A stretch of 64,000 nt of DNA from NCBI GenBank assembly GCA_902776955.1, contig CACYSG010000001.1, positions 1 through 64,000 on the forward strand, read 5' to 3'. Of this stretch, positions 1 to 7,400 are shown piece by piece. The translations under genes and the position numbers were made by a program. The stretch comes from an uncultured Bacteroidales bacterium. GTDB taxonomy: Bacteria > Bacteroidota > Bacteroidia > Bacteroidales > Muribaculaceae. Numbering within the stretch: position 1 is the first letter of the stretch; the number at the start of each line of letters is the position of its first letter. Below the pieces are notes generated by a model, which ran no database searches, was not told where the DNA came from, and was given only the letters and a program-made list of their open reading frames with translations.

Positions 1-29
1 TACCCGTTATGCAAAACCCGGTGCGAAAA

Positions 30-93
30 TTCATCCTGCAAATTGAACCTTAGAACCACTATGTGTGATTTTCATCCTGCAAAATGAACCTTA
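30..93. repeat. Direct repeat pair upstream of window edge
   Basis: Two 23-bp copies beginning TTCATCCTGCAAA and ending TGAACCTTA lie at 30-52 and 71-93, differing at one position, 41 bp apart. A third partial match (TTCATCGTG) begins at 135. They sit downstream of the bglX stop codon. They could be regulatory repeats of a gene to the left of the window or the edge of a dispersed repeat; the sequence does not decide. Confidence 0.6.
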
Positions 94-112
94 TGCCTAT
101 TTTTTTGATTTC

Positions 113-128
113 TCGGCCCTTAGGCCGA
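113..128. terminator. Short hairpin after bglX
   Basis: TCGGCC, loop CTTA, GGCCGA form a perfect 6-bp stem 7 bp past the bglX stop codon. The minus-strand flank after the hairpin is A-rich rather than T-rich, so this is not a canonical intrinsic terminator. Position alone makes a 3'-end role plausible. Confidence 0.35.
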
Positions 129-135
129 TAAAAAT

Positions 136-2412
136 TCATCGTGTCAAGGTGAAGGAAAGTCGCTGCACGTTGCGGCTGTCGGTGCCGATCATGACCTCAA
201 AGTCGCCCGGCTCGCAGACGTGCTCCAGGTCCTTGTTATAGAACTTGAGCAGCTCGGCGTTGATGGTAAATGTGACGGTACGACTCTCGCCGGGCTTGAG
301 GTTGATACGCTCAAAGCCCTTCAGCTCCTGGACGGGACGGGCGATACTGCCCACCATGTCGCGGATGTAGAGCTGCACCACCTCGGCGCCGGCGCGGCTG
401 CCCGTGTTGGTGACGGTGACCGATGCCGTGATGTTGCCGCCCTCGCTCAGCGTGCTCGAACTGAGGGTCATCGGGCTGTACTCAAAGGTGGTATAACTCA
501 GTCCGTACCCGAAGGGGAACAGCGGGTCGTTGGGCACATCCAGGTAGTTGCTGGTGTACTTGGAGAACCATTTCGGGTTGGGGCGGCCGGTCATCAGGTG
601 GTTGTAGTAAATGGGAATCTGGCCCACGTTGCGGGGCATCGTTGCCGTCAACTTGCCGCTGGGCGACACGTCGCCAAAGACCACGTCACAGATGGCGTCG
701 GCGGCCTCGCTGCCGCCAAACCACACGTTCAGAATCGTCGGGATGTTCTCGACCTCCCAGTCCATGACAGTAGTACGGCCCGAGAAATTGAGCAGCACGA
801 TGGGCTTGCCGGTAGCGAGTAGGGCAGTGAGCAGGTCCTTCTGGGCATCCAGGATTGTGAGCTCGCTGCGCGAACTGCTCTCGCCCGACATTTCGCTGGG
901 CTCGCCCATGGCGGCGACGATGACATCACACTGCTTGGCGATGCGTACGGCCTCGTCGCGCATCACGTCAACAGGACGCTCGTCGCGCATCTCGCGGCCG
1001 AACATGGTGGAGTTTTTCTCCAACTCGGCGTCGTAGCACACGTTGCAGCCCTTGGCATACATCACCTCGCCCTTGTCACCGACGGCGCGGCGCATGGCCT
1101 CGAGCAGCGTGCTGTAGCGCTCGCTGGAGGCGGCAACGCTCCAGGTGCCGGGCATATTGGCGCGGGTGTTGGCCAACGGGCCCACGAGAGCGATTTTGCC
1201 GGTACGTTGCAGCGGCAGGACGCCGTCCTTGTTCTGCAGCAGCACGAAGGTCTCGGTGGCGAGTTGACGGGCGGCGGCGCGGTGCTCATCGGTGTAGATG
1301 TCCTTCTTGGCTCGCTTGGCGTCCAGGTAACGGTAGGGGTCGTCAAACAGGCCCATCTTGTACTTGGCCTCGAGGATGCGGCGGCACGCCTTGTCGATAT
1401 CCTCCAGGGTCACTTTCCCCTCGCTGAGGGACTTCTCCAGCGTATTCAGGAAGCCGTCGGCCACCATATCCATGTCGGTTCCTGCGTTGAGGGCCAGGGC
1501 CGACACCGTCTGCAGGTCGCCCATGCCGTGGTTGATCATCTCGCTGATGGCGGTGTAGTCGGTCACGACAAAGCCGTTAAAGCCCCAACGGTCACGCAGC
1601 ACCTCGGTCATCAGCCAGCGGTTACCCGTAGCGGGTATATAGTCAATGACGTTAAACGAGGTCATGAAACTGCCGGCGCCTGCATCAACACCTGCCTGGT
1701 AGGGCGGGAAATACTCGTTGAACATGCGCACGTGGCTCATGTCCACCGTATTGTAATCGCGGCCGCCCTCGGGAGCGCCATACAGGGCAAAATGCTTCAC
1801 ACAGGCCATCATCGTGCTCTTGTCCGACAGGTCGTTGCCCTGATAGCCCTCGATCATCGCGCGGCAGATGGCCGAACCTAGGAACGGGTCCTCGCCGTTG
1901 CCCTCGCTCATGCGGCCCCAACGGGGCTCGCGGCAGATGTCCACCATCGGGCTGAAGGTCCAGCAGATGCCGTCGGCAGTCGCCTCGATCGAGGCGATGC
2001 GGGCCGAGTTGCGGATGGCGTCCATATCCCAGCTCATCGACATGGCAAAGGGGATGGGGAATACCGTCTCATACCCGTGGATCACGTCCATACCGAAGAT
2101 CAGCGGTATGCCCAGTCGGCTCTGCTTCACGGCCACCTCCTGCAACGCGCGGATGCTCTGCACTCCCTTCATGTTGAACAGGCCGCCCACCTGTCCGGCC
2201 TTGATCTTGCTGACAACGTCGCCGCTTACGCTTGAGCCGGTGATTATATCGCCGGTAACGGGCAAGTTGAGCTGTCCGATTTTCTCCTGAAGGGTCATCC
2301 TCCCCATCAGGTCGTCAATGAACCGGTCCATCTTGGCTTGGTCCACAGCCTGTGCCGTCATCGCTCCGCACAACAGCACTAAAGCGGCTAAAATGCTCTT
2401 GAAATTCTTCAT
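136..2412 (-). CDS. bglX: Glycoside hydrolase family 3 beta-glucosidase, exported
   Basis: Predicted exported exo-acting beta-glucosidase of family GH3, removing terminal beta-linked sugars from oligosaccharides, probably in the periplasm. Residues 1-22 are a signal peptide ending TAQA. The GH3 N-domain follows with KHFALYG (206-212) and GFVVTDY (280-286), whose Asp285 is the expected catalytic nucleophile. A GH3 C-domain (about 390-620) and a fibronectin-III-like domain (about 660-750) complete the normal BglX architecture and its usual 750-770 aa length. The start is supported by the signal peptide and a TAnnTTTG box 40 bp upstream. It appears to be a single-gene unit. Substrate preference cannot be read from sequence. 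Confidence 0.93.
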   Translation of the reverse strand: MKNFKSILAALVLLCGAMTAQAVDQAKMDRFIDDLMGRMTLQEKIGQLNLPVTGDIITGSSVSGDVVSKIKAGQVGGLFNMKGVQSIRALQEVAVKQSRLGIPLIFGMDVIHGYETVFPIPFAMSMSWDMDAIRNSARIASIEATADGICWTFSPMVDICREPRWGRMSEGNGEDPFLGSAICRAMIEGYQGNDLSDKSTMMACVKHFALYGAPEGGRDYNTVDMSHVRMFNEYFPPYQAGVDAGAGSFMTSFNVIDYIPATGNRWLMTEVLRDRWGFNGFVVTDYTAISEMINHGMGDLQTVSALALNAGTDMDMVADGFLNTLEKSLSEGKVTLEDIDKACRRILEAKYKMGLFDDPYRYLDAKRAKKDIYTDEHRAAARQLATETFVLLQNKDGVLPLQRTGKIALVGPLANTRANMPGTWSVAASSERYSTLLEAMRRAVGDKGEVMYAKGCNVCYDAELEKNSTMFGREMRDERPVDVMRDEAVRIAKQCDVIVAAMGEPSEMSGESSSRSELTILDAQKDLLTALLATGKPIVLLNFSGRTTVMDWEVENIPTILNVWFGGSEAADAICDVVFGDVSPSGKLTATMPRNVGQIPIYYNHLMTGRPNPKWFSKYTSNYLDVPNDPLFPFGYGLSYTTFEYSPMTLSSSTLSEGGNITASVTVTNTGSRAGAEVVQLYIRDMVGSIARPVQELKGFERINLKPGESRTVTFTINAELLKFYNKDLEHVCEPGDFEVMIGTDSRNVQRLSFTLTR

Positions 2413-2451
2413 AATCTTTTATGTTTTTAGAGTTGTTTCTTCTTGAAAATG

Positions 2452-2459
2452 CAAAAATA
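2452..2459 (-). promoter_or_regulatory. Bacteroidetes -7 box for bglX
   Basis: On the minus strand this reads TATTTTTG, matching the Bacteroidetes housekeeping -7 consensus TAnnTTTG, about 40 bp before the bglX ATG. No clear TTG -33 element at 19-20 bp spacing was found. Confidence 0.5.
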
Positions 2460-2499
2460 ACAAAAACTTTTTACTCCATGCCCCTAATTCCCGATTTCT

Positions 2500-2915
2500 C
2501 AACCCCGGTCCCCCGCCGCCCGGTCGCCTGTGCCGTCGCTGTGCGACGGCCCCCGTCCATCACTCCCGCCGTTGTAGGGTCTCGCCTTGGCGTGGCCGTC
2601 GTCCGCCCCCGTGCCCTCTGTGCCCGGTCTTCCGCCGCCCGGTCGCCTGTGCCGTCGCTGTGCGACGGCCCCCTTTCAATCACTCCCGCCGCTGTATTGC
2701 CTCGCCTTGCCTTGCCGTCGTCCGCCTTCCGCCTCCCGGTCGCCTGTGCCGTCGCTCCGCGGCGGCCCCCGTCAATCACTCCCGCCGTTGTAGGGCCTCG
2801 CCTTGGCGTGGCCGTCGTCCGCCCCCGTGCCCTCTGTGCTCGGCCCCCCGCCTCCCGGTCGCCTGTGCCGTCGCTCTGCGGCGGCCCCTCCGTCAATCAC
2901 TCCCCAGTGGCAGTA
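2500..2915 (+). repeat. Family B GC-rich tandem repeat array (four units)
   Basis: Four degenerate units start at 2525, 2644, 2740 and 2860 (spacings 119, 96 and 120 bp). Each opens with CGCCTGTGCCGTCGC and carries a hairpin: GCCGTCGC-TGT-GCGACGGC at 2532-2550 and 2651-2669, and versions paired through a G-T wobble at 2748-2766 and 2867-2885. Between them lies CTCGCCTTGGCGTGGCCG with a CGCC/GGCG dyad. The + strand is strongly C-rich. The array fills the gap between bglX and the LuxR-type gene. Open frames across it are low-complexity Pro/Arg/Ala strings and not credible genes. Single copies of the same family occur at 7262 and, partly, at 31627. Confidence 0.9.
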
Positions 2916-3007
2916 TGCGCGGGGCAATCCCCCGGGCACCAACGGCCAAAAATTTAGGCTACGCCAAACGATTGGCATAGCCTATGAGACGCTGTTTTGT
3001 AATAGGG

Positions 3008-3226
3008 TTAGTCGTTGATCTTTAACAATCCTGTGCGGTAAGCTTTACCTATGAGTTCAGCAACGTTGCGCGAGTTGGTTTTGCGCAATAGTTGTTTGCG
3101 ATGATACTCCACAGTGTTTGAGGAGATGAATATTTTCTCTCCGATTTCCTTGCTGTTATACCCTGTTGACAGCAATTCAAGTACTTCCTTTTCTCTGGAA
3201 GTCAGTTCGATTTTGGGGGCACTCAT
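3008..3226 (-). CDS. Stand-alone LuxR/GerE-type HTH protein
   Basis: A 72-aa protein that is almost entirely one LuxR-family helix-turn-helix domain: LTSREKEVLELL (about 9-20), SKEIGEKIFISSNTVEYH (about 26-43) and a final helix. It should bind DNA as a dimer. There is no receiver, sensor or TPR part, and the AT-rich upstream DNA contains stops rather than a lost N-terminal domain. The length resembles GerE, or the detached C-terminus of the TPR/HTH regulators common in Bacteroidota. A TATTTTTG box lies about 45 bp upstream. Targets and signal are unknown. Confidence 0.8.
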   Translation of the reverse strand: MSAPKIELTSREKEVLELLSTGYNSKEIGEKIFISSNTVEYHRKQLLRKTNSRNVAELIGKAYRTGLLKIND

Positions 3227-3268
3227 AATATCACGATTTTTGATAAGATGCTAATTATAACATAATTG

Positions 3269-3276
3269 CAAAAATA
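3269..3276 (-). promoter_or_regulatory. -7 box for the solo LuxR-type gene
   Basis: Minus-strand TATTTTTG matches TAnnTTTG, 43 bp before the ATG, in an AT-rich stretch (3227-3400) that otherwise shows no gene or repeat. Confidence 0.45.
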
Positions 3277-3446
3277 AACAGGAATTATTACCAAACCAAA
3301 GAATTTTCAAATAAATTGGACAAAATGATATCAAAACTATGCATTTCAGTAGATAAAAATGAAAAAAAATCAATTTTTGGCATTAAAACGCCAAACTTTT
3401 GTCACGTTATGAAGGGGGGTTACTAACAAGATGTATAGTGTTTTTT

Positions 3447-4862
3447 TCAGAATTTGACGATGGCGATATGGTCGTTGATAATGGCCTCGTTGGGAGTGCC
3501 TATGTCGTTGATGTCCTCGAGGATACTACGCAGCACGGTACGTGCCATTCCATAGACCTTCAGCCGCAACGCGGCGCGGGCAAGGGGGCGTAGGATGCCT
3601 GTGATGGTTTCGCCCACCACGCCGTCCACGCCGTGGATGAGTTGATCGACGAGTTCGCGGTTGTCCTGGCCGCCCTCGTTACCCTGGGCAAAGGCCATAT
3701 AGGCATGGGTGACAGGCTCTTGCAGGTGGCGCAGTAGCACGTCGGCGATGCCGTCGGGTGTGTCGGGCAGGTGTACAAATCGTGCCACGATGGGGTGCTT
3801 GCCGCGGTACTTGGCGATGGCGTCGCTGATTTCGGGCCAGTAGCGCGAGAGCACGCCGCGGGTCATCGTGGGGATGCTCGCGGTGAAGGCGGCGTGGGCT
3901 CGTTCGTCGAAGGTGGGGTCTCCCGGCAACGAGTGCAGGGTTCCGGTGTGCAGCTGCATCTTGCAGGTGGCGGTGTTGCAGGTGACGATACGCCACTGGC
4001 AGGGATAACCCACCGCTGCTGCGGTGGCGATCTCGGTCATGCTGCCCTGGTCGTGGCTCGCCTGACTGATGTCGCTGATGTGGAGATGCCCGGTGAAGAT
4101 GGCATGGACATCGGCCTGGAGCAGCTGTTGGCACAGCGTGGCGGCATCGTTAACCACATAGGGGGCGGCTAGCGTGTCCTCCATGTGGAAGTGGGGAACG
4201 AGGTGGTGATGCATCATGGCGATGACGCGGCGACCGGCAGACGTGGCGGCGGCAGCCTGGTCTACGAGCCATTGGCGGGTCGAGGCCTCGAGGCGTCCGC
4301 TGGCTTTGGTGTGGTCACGGGAATCGCCGCGTGAGACGAACGTGTTCAGGCGGTCCATGCAGGCGTCGATGGCCAGGATGGTCAGGCGGTCGTTCACGTC
4401 GCGGCAATAGCTCAGCGAGTCGGGATCGCGGCGCGAAGCGCTGTCATAGCCCATCTGGTGGTAGAGGTCGGCAAACTCGCTGCGGCTGATGGTATCTGTC
4501 GGGGCGGTGTTGTCGCCGTCATAGGTCTTGGCGTCGGGGTTGTTGATGTCGTGGTTGCCGGGGACGACAAGCACTTGGATGCCGGCATCGGTCAGGTGGC
4601 TCAGCTGAGACACCACCAGCTCGTGGCTGGCGCGCTCTCCGTCCTTGGTGAGGTCGCCGGTGACCAGCACAATCTCGGGCTTGAGGTCAAGGATTTCTTT
4701 CACGAGTGTGTCCAGAATCGCGGCACTCTCGCGTAGCATCTTGCGGTCGCGGGCCAGGTACTCCTCAATGGCTTTGCCATCGTTGACAAGCAACTGCGGC
4801 GCCATCACGTGCAGGTCGCTGATGACCACCATCTTCAATATCTGATTTGACGTCTCGCTCAT
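3447..4862 (-). CDS. Calcineurin-like metallophosphoesterase
   Basis: Predicted cytosolic phosphoesterase with a di-metal centre. All motifs of the family are visible in order from the chosen start: SDLHVMAP (D-x-H), TGDLTKDGE (GDxx), PGNHDINN (GNHD), a MMHHHLVPH histidine cluster and FTGHLHISD (GHxH), followed by a 200-residue C-terminal part of unknown role. An upstream in-frame ATG at 4901 would add 13 low-complexity Asn/Lys-rich residues; the ATG at 4862 (MSETSNQ) looks better. The gene is monocistronic, divergent from the next gene, with a -7 box at 4948-4955. Substrate unknown; related proteins act on cyclic nucleotides or nucleotide phosphates. Confidence 0.85.
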   Translation of the reverse strand: MSETSNQILKMVVISDLHVMAPQLLVNDGKAIEEYLARDRKMLRESAAILDTLVKEILDLKPEIVLVTGDLTKDGERASHELVVSQLSHLTDAGIQVLVVPGNHDINNPDAKTYDGDNTAPTDTISRSEFADLYHQMGYDSASRRDPDSLSYCRDVNDRLTILAIDACMDRLNTFVSRGDSRDHTKASGRLEASTRQWLVDQAAAATSAGRRVIAMMHHHLVPHFHMEDTLAAPYVVNDAATLCQQLLQADVHAIFTGHLHISDISQASHDQGSMTEIATAAAVGYPCQWRIVTCNTATCKMQLHTGTLHSLPGDPTFDERAHAAFTASIPTMTRGVLSRYWPEISDAIAKYRGKHPIVARFVHLPDTPDGIADVLLRHLQEPVTHAYMAFAQGNEGGQDNRELVDQLIHGVDGVVGETITGILRPLARAALRLKVYGMARTVLRSILEDINDIGTPNEAIINDHIAIVKF

Positions 4863-4947
4863 GATTTGTGGCTTTGTTTTGTTGTTGCTGTTACTATTCA
4901 ACGCCGATTTCGCGACTCCTGGGCGAAGGCGGGCGTCCCTCGTGGGA

Positions 4948-4955
4948 CAAAGGTA
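4948..4955 (-). promoter_or_regulatory. -7 box for metallophosphoesterase gene
   Basis: Minus-strand TACCTTTG matches TAnnTTTG in the divergent intergenic region, upstream of both candidate start codons. Confidence 0.45.
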
Positions 4956-5038
4956 AGAAAAAGATTCTGTTTTCCCCGCTTTTTATCGTTAACTTTTTGC
5001 TCTGTAGGCTCTATTATATATTAAAAGGTGAAAAAATA

Positions 5039-5068
5039 TTGCTGGGCGGGAAATTTTGTTTAACTTTG
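5039..5068 (+). promoter_or_regulatory. Complete -33/-7 promoter of the NagB-like/LmbE gene
   Basis: TTG at 5039-5041, 19 bp, then TAACTTTG at 5061-5068 reproduces the Bacteroidetes promoter consensus with ideal spacing. It lies 28 bp before the ATG at 5096 and is one of the best promoter matches in the window. Confidence 0.7.
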
Positions 5069-5095
5069 CTAGATTGAAAAACTAAGGTAAAAAAG

Positions 5096-7066
5096 ATGAA
5101 GACGGTTTTAAAGACAAATATCAAGTTTAATCAGGTATCTAGCCGCTATTACCGGCCTGGAACCGAAATAGAGCTCGCATCGCTCACGCGATATGAGAAA
5201 GTGCCCACAAACGTTCTCGAGAGCGCCGATGAGGGTGCGCGAGAGGCGGCTCTCGACGTGGCACGCGTCATCAACGACTGCGTCAAGCTCAAGGGACGGT
5301 GCGTCATCGGGTTCGGGGCAGGGAAATATGTCCTCAAGGTCTATGACGAGCTGGTGAAACTTTACTTTGCCGACAAGGTGAGTTTTACCGATGTGGTCGC
5401 CTTCAACCTGGGCGAGTTGAGCAAGACCGATGACGAGGAACTGAGCCTGCATCGTTGCATCAGCGAGCACCTGTACTCCAAGGTAGATATCGACCCGTCT
5501 CATGTCCACGCCATCAATCCTCTCGCTGCCAGCGAGAACACCCACGACCAGTGCAAGGCCTATGAGCGCGAAATCATCGAGGCTGGCGGCTTGGACCTGG
5601 TGCTGTGCGACCTCAACAACGATGGGTCCATTGCCTTCAACGAACCTGGTTCGGCGCGTAGCAGCGCCTGCCGTCTGATGCTGCTCAGCAGCGAATCCCG
5701 TGCCCGCGTCGCCGAGACCTTGCAGAGCGATAACGCGCCCAAGACGGCCATCACGCTGGGCATGGGCAACATTCTGGCGGCACGACGCATCATCTGCGTG
5801 GCTTGGGAAGAGGATTCTGCAGGGGCCCTCTATAACACCATCGAGGGAAAGATGACCGACGTGGTGCCCGCCTCGTTCCTGCAGGTGAACGACGACGTCA
5901 GGATATTTGCCGACCTGGATGCCGCATCAAGGCTCACACGCATCAGTTACCCGTGGAAGGTCACCTCCTGTGAATGGGACAACCACCTCATCCGCCGCGC
6001 CATCGTGTGGCTGTGCGCCCAGACGGGGAAACCGATTCTCAAACTCACCAACGAGGACTACAACGACTACGGCCTGAGTGAACTGGTGGCGCTGTACGAC
6101 TCGGCCTATAACGTCAACATCAAGATTTTTAACGATTTACAGCACACCATCACAGGCTGGCCCGGCGGCAAACCCAATGCCGACGACACCTATCGCCCCG
6201 AGCGCGAGAAGCCTTATCCCAAGCGGGTGCTCATTTTCTCTCCTCACCCCGATGACATGGTCGTGTCGATGGGCGGCACCGTGCGGCGCCTCGTTCAGCA
6301 GGGACACGAGGTGAGCATTGCGCTCCAGACCGATGCCGACGTGGCGGTGAGCGACGAGGACCTGCTGCGGTGCGTCTTGCTGGCCGACAGGCTGACCAAG
6401 CGGTTTGAACCGGGATCCGACTTCACGTTTATCAATAACACGCTCGACAGGCTCACTCAGAGTATCACCACCAGCGGCGATGATGCCGACATGCGTTACT
6501 TCAAGGGCTCGATCATGCTCAGCGAGGCCATGATGGCTTGCAGGCTCATGGGAGTACCCTGGAAGAACGTTTATGACCTGCGCATGCCGTTCTATGTCAA
6601 CGACTCGCACGGACAGGGAAAACTCAGTGAGGAGGATGTCGCGGTGATTCAGGACCTGATTCTCAAGGTCAAGCCGCACCAGATTTTCTTCGATAACGAC
6701 CTGGTGGACCCCTATGGCACACACGTGCGTGCGACAGGAGCCGTGATGCATGCGTTGGCCAACCTCAAGGACGAGGACTTCATGCGCGATTGCCGCGTGT
6801 GGATGTACAGGGGACAGTGGGGCCAGTGGGATGTCGCCAATATCGAGATGGCGGTCCCCATGAGCCCCGAGGAGTTTGCCGAGAAGCGTGCCGCCATCCT
6901 CATGTACCATTCCCAGATTCACGATGCCCCCTTCCGCTCAACGGCCGACGGCAAACTGCCGTGGCAGCGCTCCATCGAGCGCAACCGCGACTTAGCCGAA
7001 GCCTATCAGCACTTAGGCCTCGCCACCTACGAAGCCATCGAAGCCTTCGTCCAATACAAAGTATAA
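5096..7066 (+). CDS. NagB-like / LmbE (PIG-L) deacetylase fusion protein
   Basis: Two-domain protein of 656 aa. Residues about 30-290 resemble glucosamine-6-phosphate deaminase (NagB/SugI superfamily): GFGAGKYVLKVYDEL is the sugar-phosphate loop and DGSIAFNEPGS (176-186) the family signature. Residues about 375-640 form an LmbE/PIG-L-type zinc deacetylase domain with SPHPDDMVVSMGG (PHPDD at 383-387) and DPYGTH as a further likely metal site. Together they suggest amino-sugar deacetylation and deamination. However, two NagB catalytic positions are changed: MDEY of the classical enzyme is LGEL here (105-108), and the His of DGH is Ser178. Deaminase activity is therefore doubtful. This fusion is, as I recall, typical of Bacteroidales. 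Monocistronic, own promoter. Confidence 0.85.
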   Translation: MKTVLKTNIKFNQVSSRYYRPGTEIELASLTRYEKVPTNVLESADEGAREAALDVARVINDCVKLKGRCVIGFGAGKYVLKVYDELVKLYFADKVSFTDVVAFNLGELSKTDDEELSLHRCISEHLYSKVDIDPSHVHAINPLAASENTHDQCKAYEREIIEAGGLDLVLCDLNNDGSIAFNEPGSARSSACRLMLLSSESRARVAETLQSDNAPKTAITLGMGNILAARRIICVAWEEDSAGALYNTIEGKMTDVVPASFLQVNDDVRIFADLDAASRLTRISYPWKVTSCEWDNHLIRRAIVWLCAQTGKPILKLTNEDYNDYGLSELVALYDSAYNVNIKIFNDLQHTITGWPGGKPNADDTYRPEREKPYPKRVLIFSPHPDDMVVSMGGTVRRLVQQGHEVSIALQTDADVAVSDEDLLRCVLLADRLTKRFEPGSDFTFINNTLDRLTQSITTSGDDADMRYFKGSIMLSEAMMACRLMGVPWKNVYDLRMPFYVNDSHGQGKLSEEDVAVIQDLILKVKPHQIFFDNDLVDPYGTHVRATGAVMHALANLKDEDFMRDCRVWMYRGQWGQWDVANIEMAVPMSPEEFAEKRAAILMYHSQIHDAPFRSTADGKLPWQRSIERNRDLAEAYQHLGLATYEAIEAFVQYKV

Positions 7067-7116
7067 AAACCTCTCCCAATAACCGCAGGGCTCAAGTGTG
7101 ACGATGCCCTCCTGTA

Positions 7117-7138
7117 GAGACGCAAAAATTTGCGTCTC
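7117..7138. repeat. GTAGAGACGC palindrome, copy 1
   Basis: GAGACGCAAA, a 2-bp centre, then TTTGCGTCTC form a dyad with 10-bp arms, preceded by CTGTA. A near-identical palindrome is at 38965-38986. It lies about 50 bp after the NagB-like/LmbE stop and could act as a 3' hairpin. Confidence 0.75.
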
Positions 7139-7145
7139 CCACCGT

Positions 7146-7236
7146 AAGGCGTTACAAACTTCCTTCGCCCCAACGACCGGGGACGGCTCTTCTGGATGAA
7201 AAATGCCTGCATTTTTCGGACAGAAGAACCGTCCCC
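7146..7236. repeat. GGGGACGG dyad element with AAGGCGTTACAAAC flank, copy 1
   Basis: AAGGCGTTACAAAC (7146-7159) precedes a 58-bp nested inverted repeat at 7179-7236. Outer arms are GGGGACGG and CCGTCCCC, middle arms CTCTTCTG and CAGAAGAA (one mismatch), inner arms GAAAAATGC and GCATTTTTC. The same arrangement recurs at 25323-25467 in the same orientation. No ORF is inside. It looks like a small non-autonomous or REP-type repeat. Confidence 0.8.
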
Positions 7237-7261
7237 CCGTAATCAACGTAACCAAGATGTA

Positions 7262-7316
7262 TGCCCTCGCCTTGGCGTGCCCGGTCCCCTGTGCCGTCGC
7301 TCTGCGACGGCCCCCA
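7262..7316 (+). repeat. Family B repeat, single copy
   Basis: CTCGCCTTGGCGTGCCCGGT followed by the hairpin GCCGTCGC-TCT-GCGACGGC (7293-7311) and a C run. It is the same two-dyad unit as the array at 2500-2915 and in the same orientation. Confidence 0.8.
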
Positions 7317-7348
7317 TCAATATATTCTTCGCCTAATTATTTTAATTC

Positions 7349-7397
7349 GCGAAATTCGCATTAAAATAAATGATTTAGCGAATTTCGCATTAAAACA
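7349..7397. repeat. AT-rich direct repeat GCGAAWTTCGCATTAAAA
   Basis: Two copies (7349-7366 and 7378-7395) of a GCGAA-N-TTCGC dyad followed by ATTAAAA, just past the stop codon of the 421-aa gene. They may be 3'-end hairpins or protein-binding half-sites. Confidence 0.5.
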
Positions 7398-7400
7398 CGC

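Noticed and set aside
2421-3018. Several overlapping frames in the gap after bglX
   Set aside because: They are low-complexity Pro/Arg/Val strings created by the family B array; no start region or domain.
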